From Candidatus Geohydrothermomicrobium daggyaiense (GTDB lineage Bacteria > Actinomycetota > Geothermincolia > Fen-727 > JACVIW01): a DNA stretch of 9,603 bases. The stretch lies in contig JACVIW010000073.1 in assembly GCA_015711695.1 (NCBI GenBank), positions 1 through 9,603 of the forward strand, in the 5' to 3' direction. This document shows positions 1-6,550 of the stretch, piece after piece. A model generated the notes under the pieces. That model saw only the letters and a program-made list of their open reading frames with translations, was not told where the DNA came from and searched no databases. Each line of letters starts with the position of its first letter. Within the stretch, counting starts at the first letter, position 1. The position numbers were made by a program, and so were the translations under genes.

Positions 1-1705
1 CACGCCTCGATATCTCGAGAAGACCATTTTTTTCCTGGTAAGTGTCATAGAGCTGAGTGTAGCAATAACCCTTGATATGAGGCTTACTCTTTATTAGACG
101 GGTATATTCCTCGAAATCCTCGAGCGGAGACCCTCTCCCAGCTCTGTAATACCCGAACCCGCCGTACTCGCTTATTATTATCGGCTGTCCGGCGTATTTC
201 TCGCCTGGTAGAAGTAAGTTCTGATTTGAAACCGCCGGGTTCACAGCTTTAATGAGCCTCTTTAGCGAATAGTTGAAAGACGAAAGACTCTCGAGTTCCG
301 CATACAATCGCTCGCACCTTTCGATGGAAGCAAGATAGTGGTGCACATCCAGTATATCCGTGCAAGAAGTGTGTTCATATCCGCTGTTATCAATCACAAG
401 CCTTGTGGGATCAGCATCTTTTGTTAACCTGCAAAAGCGAGTAACATATCTTCTCGTCTCATCCCTGATATTGACAGGAAACAAAAAAGTCCCCACTCCC
501 CACGATTCATTTAGTGGGACTCGCACGATTATTGACGGATGGTTGAAATCCCTTTTTATCACCTCATGCCACTCCGTCTCGAGCGCGCGCCTCATTTTCC
601 TCGAATAAAGAAATGCGGAAGGCATCTCCTCCCACAGGAGGCAACCCAGAAAATCGCACCAGAACAAAAACCTGGGGTCCTCTATTTTCTGATGCATTCT
701 GACCCCGTTGAAACCCATTTTCCTGGCAAGTTCAACATCCCTGCGATACTGGAGCGGATCAATCGGTGTGTAATGCCCCTTCTCGAAATACCCCTGGCAC
801 AAAACAAGTCTCTGGTAAAGCGGCTGCCCGTTCAAAAACACTTCCCCGTCTTCAGTCTTGATTTCCCTGAAACCAAAATATGAACGCAAGCATTCATCCC
901 CGTTCTTACTGCCGATAGTTATTTCAAGATCGTAGAGGTTCGGCGCTTCAGGACTCCAGAGCTGCGGGGACGGAATGGCGATTTCCGATTCTATCACCCC
1001 GTCGGCTTTTCCCTTGCTTGCTCGGATCTTCTCCTCGATAGTTTCACCGCTTGGAGACTGCACTCTTACCTTAAGGGGGTATTCCCCCTCCTCTCCCGCC
1101 AGAAGCGCCCTGATCCTTACGCTTCGAGAAGCAAGGTCCGTGAAAACCTTCAGATCCTTTACGTAAGCCGCGCCCGCGCGTTCAAGCCACACCGGCTGCC
1201 ATATGCCACTTACTGAGGGGTAAAAAACAAGGAATGGCTTGCTCAAAACAGTCTGTTTTCCCCTTGGAAGCCTGGGATCGCGATAGTCCTCTACCCTAAC
1301 AACGAGGAAGTTCTCATCGGAGCGAAGGTTTTGGATCTCGAACCTGAAAGGTGTGTAGCCCCCTTCATGAAAACCAAGGTACTCGCCATTTAGCCACACA
1401 TCCGCGCGGTAGTCCACCGCTCCGAAACAGAGTAAAGCCCTGCCATCTTCAAAGGGGATTTGGGGCACGAACGCTTTCGCGTACCAGAAGACTGGCGGTG
1501 GGTTTTCGCAGCATATTCCTGAAGCATCGGACTCCACGCAGAAAGGCACTCTTATCGTACGAGAAAAACTCCCTTTTTTGTGCCAGTTTCCGGAAAGACC
1601 GCGGCAATCAGGATCGAACTCAAATCCCCACTCGCCTTGAAGCAACTGTAGATCAGTTCTTATGAAATCAGGTCTCGGGTATGCCGAAAAGCTCTCGTCA
1701 ACCAC
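1..1705 (-). CDS. Glycoside hydrolase family 2 enzyme (beta-galactosidase/beta-glucuronidase type), C-terminus cut by window edge
   Basis: The frame is open from 1705 to the window edge, 568 codons with no stop. It hydrolyses beta-glycosides by the retaining GH2 mechanism; the sugar specificity (galactoside, glucuronide, mannoside) cannot be read from the sequence. The N-terminal jelly-roll domain (about residues 1-175) carries WLNGEYLGFHEGGYTPF near residue 100 and PSVSGIWQPVWLE near 164. An immunoglobulin-like domain follows, then the TIM barrel with GFNGVRMHQKIEDPRF. The acid/base is E400 in LNESWG and the nucleophile is E513 in SEYGG. The block CYTQLYDTYQEKNGLL near residue 550 is typical of GH2. 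Family members are often near 600 residues, so probably only a few tens are missing. No signal peptide is seen, so it is probably cytoplasmic. GTG was chosen as start because AGGAGG sits 5 nt upstream. It lies 141 bp downstream of the exported protein gene and is probably cotranscribed with it. Family assignment is firm. Confidence 0.93.
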   Translation of the reverse strand, partial: MVDESFSAYPRPDFIRTDLQLLQGEWGFEFDPDCRGLSGNWHKKGSFSRTIRVPFCVESDASGICCENPPPVFWYAKAFVPQIPFEDGRALLCFGAVDYRADVWLNGEYLGFHEGGYTPFRFEIQNLRSDENFLVVRVEDYRDPRLPRGKQTVLSKPFLVFYPSVSGIWQPVWLERAGAAYVKDLKVFTDLASRSVRIRALLAGEEGEYPLKVRVQSPSGETIEEKIRASKGKADGVIESEIAIPSPQLWSPEAPNLYDLEITIGSKNGDECLRSYFGFREIKTEDGEVFLNGQPLYQRLVLCQGYFEKGHYTPIDPLQYRRDVELARKMGFNGVRMHQKIEDPRFLFWCDFLGCLLWEEMPSAFLYSRKMRRALETEWHEVIKRDFNHPSIIVRVPLNESWGVGTFLFPVNIRDETRRYVTRFCRLTKDADPTRLVIDNSGYEHTSCTDILDVHHYLASIERCERLYAELESLSSFNYSLKRLIKAVNPAVSNQNLLLPGEKYAGQPIIISEYGGFGYYRAGRGSPLEDFEEYTRLIKSKPHIKGYCYTQLYDTYQEKNGLLEISRR

Positions 1706-1710
1706 GAAGA

Positions 1711-1716
1711 CCTCCT
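1711..1716 (-). promoter_or_regulatory. Shine-Dalgarno AGGAGG fixing the GTG start of the GH2 gene
   Basis: On the minus strand AGGAGG is followed by TCTTC and then GTG. The spacing is 5 nt and the match to the anti-SD core is perfect. The only upstream alternative in frame before a stop is a GTG at 1750, which has no comparable site. Confidence 0.75.
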
Positions 1717-1846
1717 GATCAGATCGGAGAAAACAAGCAATTATCCGCACAAATCAACAAAAAGATGTTTCCAAACTTCCAGGCGTGAAAGATTCCCCGT
1801 TACCTCCCGCATTCCCGGGAAATTTTTAATCCATAGCGCTCGAAAA

Positions 1847-4375
1847 TCAAAAAGAGCGTATCCAATTCTTTACTTTGCCAATGTCCGGTTCGGCTTTCGG
1901 GGCTCCGGCGATCTCAAAAAGCCCGGGAAAAATGCAATCCCCAAGACGCCTCAGCCAGATCGCAAAGTCGTTGAGCGGTCCCTCGCCAATCGCCTGGTCT
2001 ATCGGGTTTGCGATATTCATGAATCCCGGCCTCAATGGCTGCATTACCGCCTTGCCCTCATCCCTCCACCAGTACCAGAGCGTCTTTGCGGTCCAGAGAT
2101 AGCCAAATCCGTATGAAGTGGGGTTGTAATACCAGCCAGCGACTCTTTCAGGCTCGACTCGATACCTGCCCGCCGCCCTGGCTGCTATCTGCATCGCGGA
2201 GTCGAGCGCGTCACGGGCAGACTCAAGCCTCAAGCGCCGGAAAGATTTGGGCTGATCCCAGAGGTAAATATAGTCGTACAGCCCGTAAATCTGCACCGCC
2301 CTGAGCGCGGTAATCTCCATGGCGTCTTTCAATTCCTCGAAATATTTTCGCGCGGAGTGAGGAACCATTTGATCCACTGAACTGAGCCTCCTGGATAAAG
2401 CGAGGAAAGTATCAGCCATCTCCCGTAGAAGCGGCCTTACTTCGCTATATGGAGGTGATTTTTCGAACAGGTCATATAGTCCAACAGGTTGAAGCCTGTC
2501 GGGTTGTGCGTGGATCGGGTCAATAAAAGGCAAAATCCCTATAAGATCCCCAAGATCATCAAGAGAGTCCCAGCCTTCGAGGTATCCCTGACCGTTACGC
2601 TTCGTGATCTGGAAGGGCTTCCGGCCTCCGACTTTACCCAGAACAAGCAGGTCGTGCTCGGCTTTCACAATATCCATCAGGATCTTTCTCAATTCATTTT
2701 TCGCGCTCCCGAATATTTTCACCACAGACTCAAGGGCTTTGCGAAACGCTCTGCGGTCACTTATTTCATCCATTTGTGGATTCCATGCTGCTCGCGCCGC
2801 TATAACGTCATTGAGCCAGTAGCCCCATTCCCATCCACTCGAGAAAAGCATCTGTCCATTTATCCTTGACCCAGCATACTCTCCCCTTCCGACTTTCCCC
2901 TCCAGCTCATCGCGCGCGATGGCTCTCAAGTCATATAGCCTTCTCTCGGCGTAAAGCGGGAAAAAAAGCGGCATATCAATATCGAACGTGCACCAGTAGG
3001 CGCTCTCGGGATGCCATAATACCTCCCGAACCCCTGCCTCTTCCTGCAAGAATTCCCTCATGTAACCAAAATCTTTGTTCCCGTAAGTGGGTGCGGGATC
3101 ATCAAGCGAATAGAACTGGACACTGTGAGGCATCACACCCAGGCGAGTATCGGCATAATGCGCAAGAAAGTTGTAATTAAGCGGTTCGCCAGTTTCCGGG
3201 TCAAGGTAATTGGTCGCCTTCTGTCCCGTCGAGCAGTGAATTTTCATGTACATACGCTTTCCGCCGTAGTGCTCGTCCAGATAGCGCGCCGCTTCATCCA
3301 TCCAGGCAACCATTCTCACATCTTCTGTCGGAACAAATTCGCTCGTCCCCATTTCGCTGCCGAGAAAATCGAAGCCCGCCTCCATTACCCAGTCTATTCT
3401 CGACCTGATCTGGGAAAGCTCACTTTCAAGCTCCCCCCTTTCGCGTATCGCGGTCCAGGCGTGCTGCTGCTGAAGTGCGAAGGGAACGTCAACCCCTACG
3501 GCGATACCCCACTTGTGAGCTATCCTTACAAGTTCAGAAAACCGCTCTTTTCTTATTTGACTGGAGGCAAACTCCTCCCAGGACGAGGCGGCAAGCGGCA
3601 CCCATTCGACCATGTTCTGGCGATTTGCAATCTCCCACTCAAGGAAAAGCTTCCATTCCTGAAGCATTTCCCGCCATCCATCCTCATCGTCAGGCCCGCT
3701 CTTTCCCCAACCATTTAAAAGGTTCGTGAGCTCAATGGGGTGCATCGTGTGAATATGTATGCCACGCATCGGCCAGTAAGGCTTTTCGATTAAGTTGACC
3801 TCACCCGAAGGCGGAAGAAGCGCTTGAGGCACAAAAGGCTCAAAAGGGTGGAGAAAAGCAAAACCGATTTTTTCAAGAAGTGCGTAGGCGCCGTAGAGAA
3901 CCCCCCTGTTGACGCCCAGGTTATACCTATCTGGCACCGGGGGGTTGCCGCGCGCGACGATCGCTCGCCTTCCGGAAATCTCTCCGCTTCTAACGATGAA
4001 CGCCTCAGAGCCCAAATTCGCAAGTTCTGTGTCGTCTATTAACAATCGAGCGCCACTCGCCTCCCCAAGGGATATGATGAAAGAGCGCCGCGGAAGGTTT
4101 CCAAAAGAATCGGAGGAAGGTCTCACAATTACCCGGCCGACATTTGGGACCTTAAGTAGGAGTTCTTTAATTCTTTTTCCAACAAAAGGTGGCACATCGC
4201 TGCCATTCTGCAAAACAACGTTCCATCGACGATTCTCGTTCACGCTGGCTGAAGAGCAAGACTTTCCCCAGGCAGCCAGGGAAGACGTGTGGAACAAAGG
4301 TCCGAAGCCGCTTGAAAAAAGAAAAACGATCAGCGCAAAAAGTAGAACCGCCGTATTGATCATGCGTTTTTTCAT
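1847..4375 (-). CDS. Exported 842-residue protein with GH20/GH67-type N-terminal domain and probable glycosidase barrel, family unassigned
   Basis: The N-terminus is a signal peptide: basic MKKRM, a hydrophobic stretch at about residues 9-28, and a plausible cleavage site after SLA near residue 34. No lipobox is seen, so the protein is probably secreted or periplasmic. Residues about 50-200 look like the alpha/beta domain that precedes the barrel in GH20, GH67 and DUF4838-type proteins, with RGVLYGAYALLEKIGFAFLHP at 157-177. The segment YWPMRGIHIHTMHP (200-213) looks like the first barrel strand. Acidic candidates for catalysis are E341 and E346 (FLGSEMGTSEF), E457 (HPESAYW) and E516 (GWEWGYW). 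Residues from about 540 on look mainly helical, with a Trp/Tyr-rich stretch at 748-770. The downstream GH2 gene supports a role in glycan or glycoside breakdown. The ATG at 4375 gives a complete signal peptide; its ribosome site (AAGGGTG, 10 nt away) is weak. Domain fold is likely, but activity is unknown and a non-enzymatic carbohydrate-binding role is possible. Confidence 0.7.
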   Translation of the reverse strand: MKKRMINTAVLLFALIVFLFSSGFGPLFHTSSLAAWGKSCSSASVNENRRWNVVLQNGSDVPPFVGKRIKELLLKVPNVGRVIVRPSSDSFGNLPRRSFIISLGEASGARLLIDDTELANLGSEAFIVRSGEISGRRAIVARGNPPVPDRYNLGVNRGVLYGAYALLEKIGFAFLHPFEPFVPQALLPPSGEVNLIEKPYWPMRGIHIHTMHPIELTNLLNGWGKSGPDDEDGWREMLQEWKLFLEWEIANRQNMVEWVPLAASSWEEFASSQIRKERFSELVRIAHKWGIAVGVDVPFALQQQHAWTAIRERGELESELSQIRSRIDWVMEAGFDFLGSEMGTSEFVPTEDVRMVAWMDEAARYLDEHYGGKRMYMKIHCSTGQKATNYLDPETGEPLNYNFLAHYADTRLGVMPHSVQFYSLDDPAPTYGNKDFGYMREFLQEEAGVREVLWHPESAYWCTFDIDMPLFFPLYAERRLYDLRAIARDELEGKVGRGEYAGSRINGQMLFSSGWEWGYWLNDVIAARAAWNPQMDEISDRRAFRKALESVVKIFGSAKNELRKILMDIVKAEHDLLVLGKVGGRKPFQITKRNGQGYLEGWDSLDDLGDLIGILPFIDPIHAQPDRLQPVGLYDLFEKSPPYSEVRPLLREMADTFLALSRRLSSVDQMVPHSARKYFEELKDAMEITALRAVQIYGLYDYIYLWDQPKSFRRLRLESARDALDSAMQIAARAAGRYRVEPERVAGWYYNPTSYGFGYLWTAKTLWYWWRDEGKAVMQPLRPGFMNIANPIDQAIGEGPLNDFAIWLRRLGDCIFPGLFEIAGAPKAEPDIGKVKNWIRSF

Positions 4376-4404
4376 GGTCAGCGCACCCTTTCCCCGAAAA
4401 ATAG

Positions 4405-4470
4405 AGCCCGGCTATAATCTTCATTTAACACAGTTTAAAAGATTCTGCGTCCGGGCTTTTAAAGATTATA
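4405..4470. repeat. Nested inverted repeats between the ferredoxin and exported-protein genes, possible terminator or leader structure
   Basis: The outer arms AGCCCGG (4405-4411) and CCGGGCT (4451-4457) are perfect complements. Inside them AATCTT (4416-4421) pairs with AAGATT (4439-4444), and TTAA (4425-4428) can pair with TTAA (4435-4438). On the minus strand the outer stem is followed by CTATTTTT, so it could act as a terminator for the redox genes, although the loop is long. A competing 9-bp pair exists: TATAATCTT (4413-4421) with AAGATTATA (4462-4470). On the minus strand the latter arm contains TATAAT, a possible -10 element for the exported-protein gene, but I find no good -35 at normal spacing. 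Function is inferred only. Confidence 0.45.
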
Positions 4471-4489
4471 AACGTAACTGTTAATCTTT

Positions 4490-4777
4490 TCATCCATATT
4501 CAATGACCACGCCCGTTCCCCCGGCGGGGTATGAGAAATCGATTGCCTCAGCCTCGCAAATCTCCCAGCACGCGGCGCACTCGAGGCAAAACTCACGATA
4601 GCGAGGAGAAATTTTCGCTTTACCTTCTTTGACGGACCACAAACCAAATGAGCACACAAGCGTGCACTTCCCGCAGCCATCGCATTTGTTTTCATCAAAT
4701 TTTATAAAGTCCCCGGTTTTATCAGTTGCCACGCGCTTTACCAGTTTCGCGAAATCAATTCTAATTTTTTCTTCCAT
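4490..4777 (-). CDS. FixX-like ferredoxin with two [4Fe-4S] motifs
   Basis: A 95-residue small electron carrier. Motif I is C32-x2-C35-x2-C38-x3-C42 and motif II is C64-x2-C67-x2-C70-x3-C74, enough to ligate two [4Fe-4S] clusters. Neither fourth cysteine is followed by the usual proline (C42-S, C74-E). The C-terminal YPAGGTGVVIEYG resembles the ending of FixX proteins, which partner the FixC / ETF-quinone oxidoreductase flavoprotein. The gene directly follows a FixC-like gene with a 46-nt gap, so the two products very likely form one electron-transfer unit. The ATG at 4777 is preceded by GGTGAGG at close spacing (4 nt). No signal peptide is present, so it acts in the cytoplasm or at the inner membrane face. 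Ferredoxin assignment is firm; the FixX relationship is likely. Confidence 0.88.
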   Translation of the reverse strand: MEEKIRIDFAKLVKRVATDKTGDFIKFDENKCDGCGKCTLVCSFGLWSVKEGKAKISPRYREFCLECAACWEICEAEAIDFSYPAGGTGVVIEYG

Positions 4778-4823
4778 CTTCCCTCACCCTTAAAAACTTG
4801 AATCTTTTTAACGGACAAACTCT

Positions 4824-6311
4824 TTACCTCCTGCGGGGAGCTTCAAAAACCTCCCTCGGCACCGGCGCTCTCTGATCAATACCAGGCTTCAGGTAGGGAG
4901 CGAGCGTCTTTGAGATTCTCGCAAGCAATCGGAAATAATCTTCGTCTTTCAGACGCCGAAAAACGGGTATCCTGGGCTTTAAAGCAAGGAGAATTCTTTT
5001 CACGTTCTCCGGCCAGATACCCCTGGCAAGCGGAGCTATATACTTTCGCCCAAAATCCGCGAACTGCGGGGCGATGTCGAGAAAATGCCCGAGATGCTGG
5101 TTGAAGCAATCCATGTGAGCATCCCCCCAGTCAAACACAATCGAGAACGGATGGAGCATTGAGAATTCGAGAAGCAACTGGATCTGTTTTTCCATATTCC
5201 CCGGGTCAAAAACGCTCGCGTTCCAGATTCCCACAAACTCCGAACCGAACTCATGCTCTTTTCCTAAAGATGAGGATTTCCATCGCCTTTCATATTCGGA
5301 AAGCGCGCTCTCGGAAACATCTCCCCGACTAATAGCCCAAGAAGCCGTCTCTGCCGCTATCTTTCCCGAAACGCACGCGTGCCATATTCCTTCAGCCTCA
5401 AGCGGGCAGGGGAAACCGGCCGCGTCCCCCACAAGCAACATCCCACCGGTGTAAGTCTTACGAGGTCTTTCAAGCCAGGGCAGAAGATGCGCCTGGTATT
5501 CCCTTGGTTTCGCTTCCACCGCCCGGCACATTGCCTGGAATGCCGGTATATCGAGCACCCTGCTTATCATCTCGGTGGGTTTCATATCCCAGTCGGGACG
5601 CAACCATCTACCATTCCCGATATGAAAACCGTCACGGAAATTTACCTGGTAGGCACCATAAAGCGGTCCAAACCAGCACCACTCTGCCGCGCCTATCACG
5701 TCATCCATCTTGTCCGGATTGCAAGAAAAATCGAGCTGCGCGACAAGCGTGCAGCCGCCCTTCCACCGATTTCTCATCCCTGCGCGTCTCGCCATCGTCG
5801 ACATCGCGCCGTCGGCTGCGATAACCATATCGCACAGAATCTTTTCTCCCCTCTCGGTTACAACTCCCCGGACCACGCCGTCTTCCATTACCACGTCAGT
5901 TATGAGAGTAGAAGTTCTAAGTTCCGCGCCCGCCCTGACGGCAAGTTCAGCAAGAAAAGGGTCGAGGTCTTTTCTGTATATGCTTATGCCATCCATACCG
6001 TGTGGCCAGCGCCGCGCGCAGAGGTCGGATCCGGTAGTACCGCAACGATAGCGTAATCGATTTTTCCCATCCACTAAATTTATCACTACCATCTCTATCT
6101 TACGGGCTGAGGGGAGCCTGGTAAGCTGCTCCATTATTTCCGGAAAATCGCGCCACCATCTTTGCCCGAGCCCGCACCCCGAAGAATTTTTCTCACCCGG
6201 TTTCCTTCCACGCTCAAAGAACACGGTTCTGAGCCCGAGCTTCGCCGCAGTCATCGCCGCGTAAGAACCTCCCGGTCCCGCCCCAACCACAACAACATCC
6301 CATTTTCCCAA
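4824..6311 (-). CDS. FixC / geranylgeranyl-reductase-family FAD-dependent oxidoreductase
   Basis: A 495-residue flavoprotein. The FAD-binding Rossmann motif is at the N-terminus (DVVVVGAGPGGSY, G10-x-G12-x2-G15) with the ribose-binding acid following FFERG at residue 34. AADGAMS at 165-171 and the second FAD motif LLVGDAAGF at 292-300 are typical of the FixC / geranylgeranyl reductase superfamily. FixC-type members pass electrons between ETF or ferredoxin and quinone; geranylgeranyl reductases saturate isoprenoid chains. The adjacent FixX-like ferredoxin favours the electron-transfer role, but lipid reduction with ferredoxin as donor remains possible. Compared with typical FixC proteins of around 430 residues it has an extra C-terminal region (about 370-495) rich in His, Trp and Phe, with two hydrophobic helices that could sit on a membrane. 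The start is TTG at 6311. A possible promoter lies in the 239-bp upstream spacer but is not convincing. Confidence 0.85.
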   Translation of the reverse strand: MGKWDVVVVGAGPGGSYAAMTAAKLGLRTVFFERGRKPGEKNSSGCGLGQRWWRDFPEIMEQLTRLPSARKIEMVVINLVDGKNRLRYRCGTTGSDLCARRWPHGMDGISIYRKDLDPFLAELAVRAGAELRTSTLITDVVMEDGVVRGVVTERGEKILCDMVIAADGAMSTMARRAGMRNRWKGGCTLVAQLDFSCNPDKMDDVIGAAEWCWFGPLYGAYQVNFRDGFHIGNGRWLRPDWDMKPTEMISRVLDIPAFQAMCRAVEAKPREYQAHLLPWLERPRKTYTGGMLLVGDAAGFPCPLEAEGIWHACVSGKIAAETASWAISRGDVSESALSEYERRWKSSSLGKEHEFGSEFVGIWNASVFDPGNMEKQIQLLLEFSMLHPFSIVFDWGDAHMDCFNQHLGHFLDIAPQFADFGRKYIAPLARGIWPENVKRILLALKPRIPVFRRLKDEDYFRLLARISKTLAPYLKPGIDQRAPVPREVFEAPRRR

Positions 6312-6319
6312 GGCAAAAA

Positions 6320-6327
6320 CCCCCTTT
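6320..6327 (-). promoter_or_regulatory. Ribosome binding site AAAGGGGG supporting the TTG start of the FixC-like gene
   Basis: On the minus strand AAAGGGGG lies 8 nt before TTG at 6311. The TTG places the glycine motif G10-x-G12-x2-G15 at the distance from the N-terminus normal for this superfamily, and no in-frame ATG lies nearby that would preserve the first beta strand. Confidence 0.5.
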
Positions 6328-6349
6328 CCACGCTGCGAAAATGTTGATT

Positions 6350-6359
6350 TGAACGTTCA
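6350..6359. repeat. 10-bp perfect palindrome TGAACGTTCA upstream of the FixC-like gene
   Basis: TGAACGTTCA is self-complementary and lies about 40 bp upstream of the TTG start. A second GAACGTT copy is at 6459-6465, about 108 bp further upstream in the same spacer. This is a reasonable place for an operator, but no regulator or recognised box can be named, and short palindromes occur by chance. Confidence 0.25.
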
Positions 6360-6410
6360 TAAACGCGTGCCACGAAAATGAAAAGGCTTCAGCAATGACT
6401 CTTGAAACTT

Positions 6411-6430
6411 GGATTTTTTCTTAAAAAACC
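6411..6430. repeat. AT-rich short hairpin in the spacer upstream of the FixC-like gene
   Basis: GG-A-TTTTTT, loop CTT, AAAAAACC can fold with one bulged A. It may be a weak stem or simply an A/T-tract upstream of a promoter. I could not find a convincing -35/-10 pair beside it. Confidence 0.2.
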
Positions 6431-6527
6431 TTCTAAACTCTTTCTTTTAGCCTGTATCGAACGTTGAAGCATCTCTGCCTCGCGATCGATTTAATAATCC
6501 CGAGGAGGCAGGAAAAATTAGCGCGAC

Positions 6528-6547
6528 CTGGCAATTGCTGGCAATTG
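6528..6547. repeat. Tandem decamer CTGGCAATTG x2 just past the FAD oxidase stop
   Basis: Two exact, contiguous copies of CTGGCAATTG occupy 6528-6537 and 6538-6547, three bases from the stop codon of the FAD oxidase. Because CAATTG is itself a palindrome, the two copies can also form a 6-bp stem with a 4-nt loop. On the minus strand a T-run occurs about 15 nt later, too far for a standard intrinsic terminator. Confidence 0.5.
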
Positions 6548-6550
6548 AAA

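Noticed and set aside
539..1665. Plus-strand open frames of 60-115 codons opposite the GH2 gene
   Set aside because: The minus strand encodes an uninterrupted GH2 protein with both catalytic glutamates over the whole stretch, so these are chance frames.
1812..1821. TTCCCGGGAA perfect palindrome in the spacer before the GH2 gene
   Set aside because: It is short, has no loop or T-run in the sense direction, and a second copy was not found. It is probably chance.
4413..4418. TATAAT on the plus strand as a promoter
   Set aside because: No plus-strand gene follows and no -35 is present. The motif is better explained as part of the inverted repeat.
3125..4484. Plus-strand open frames of about 190-197 codons opposite the exported-protein gene
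   Set aside because: They are antisense to a continuous 842-residue gene with a signal peptide, show no family motifs and have no convincing ribosome sites.
5379..6056. 225-codon plus-strand open frame opposite the FixC-like gene
   Set aside because: It lies wholly antisense to a gene with clear FAD motifs, has a composition rich in His/Pro/Arg and no recognisable domain. It is a shadow of the real gene.
6350..6359. LexA/SOS box
   Set aside because: GAACGTTC lacks the 4-bp spacer between GAAC and GTTC required in the gram-positive-type LexA box, and no SOS gene is nearby.
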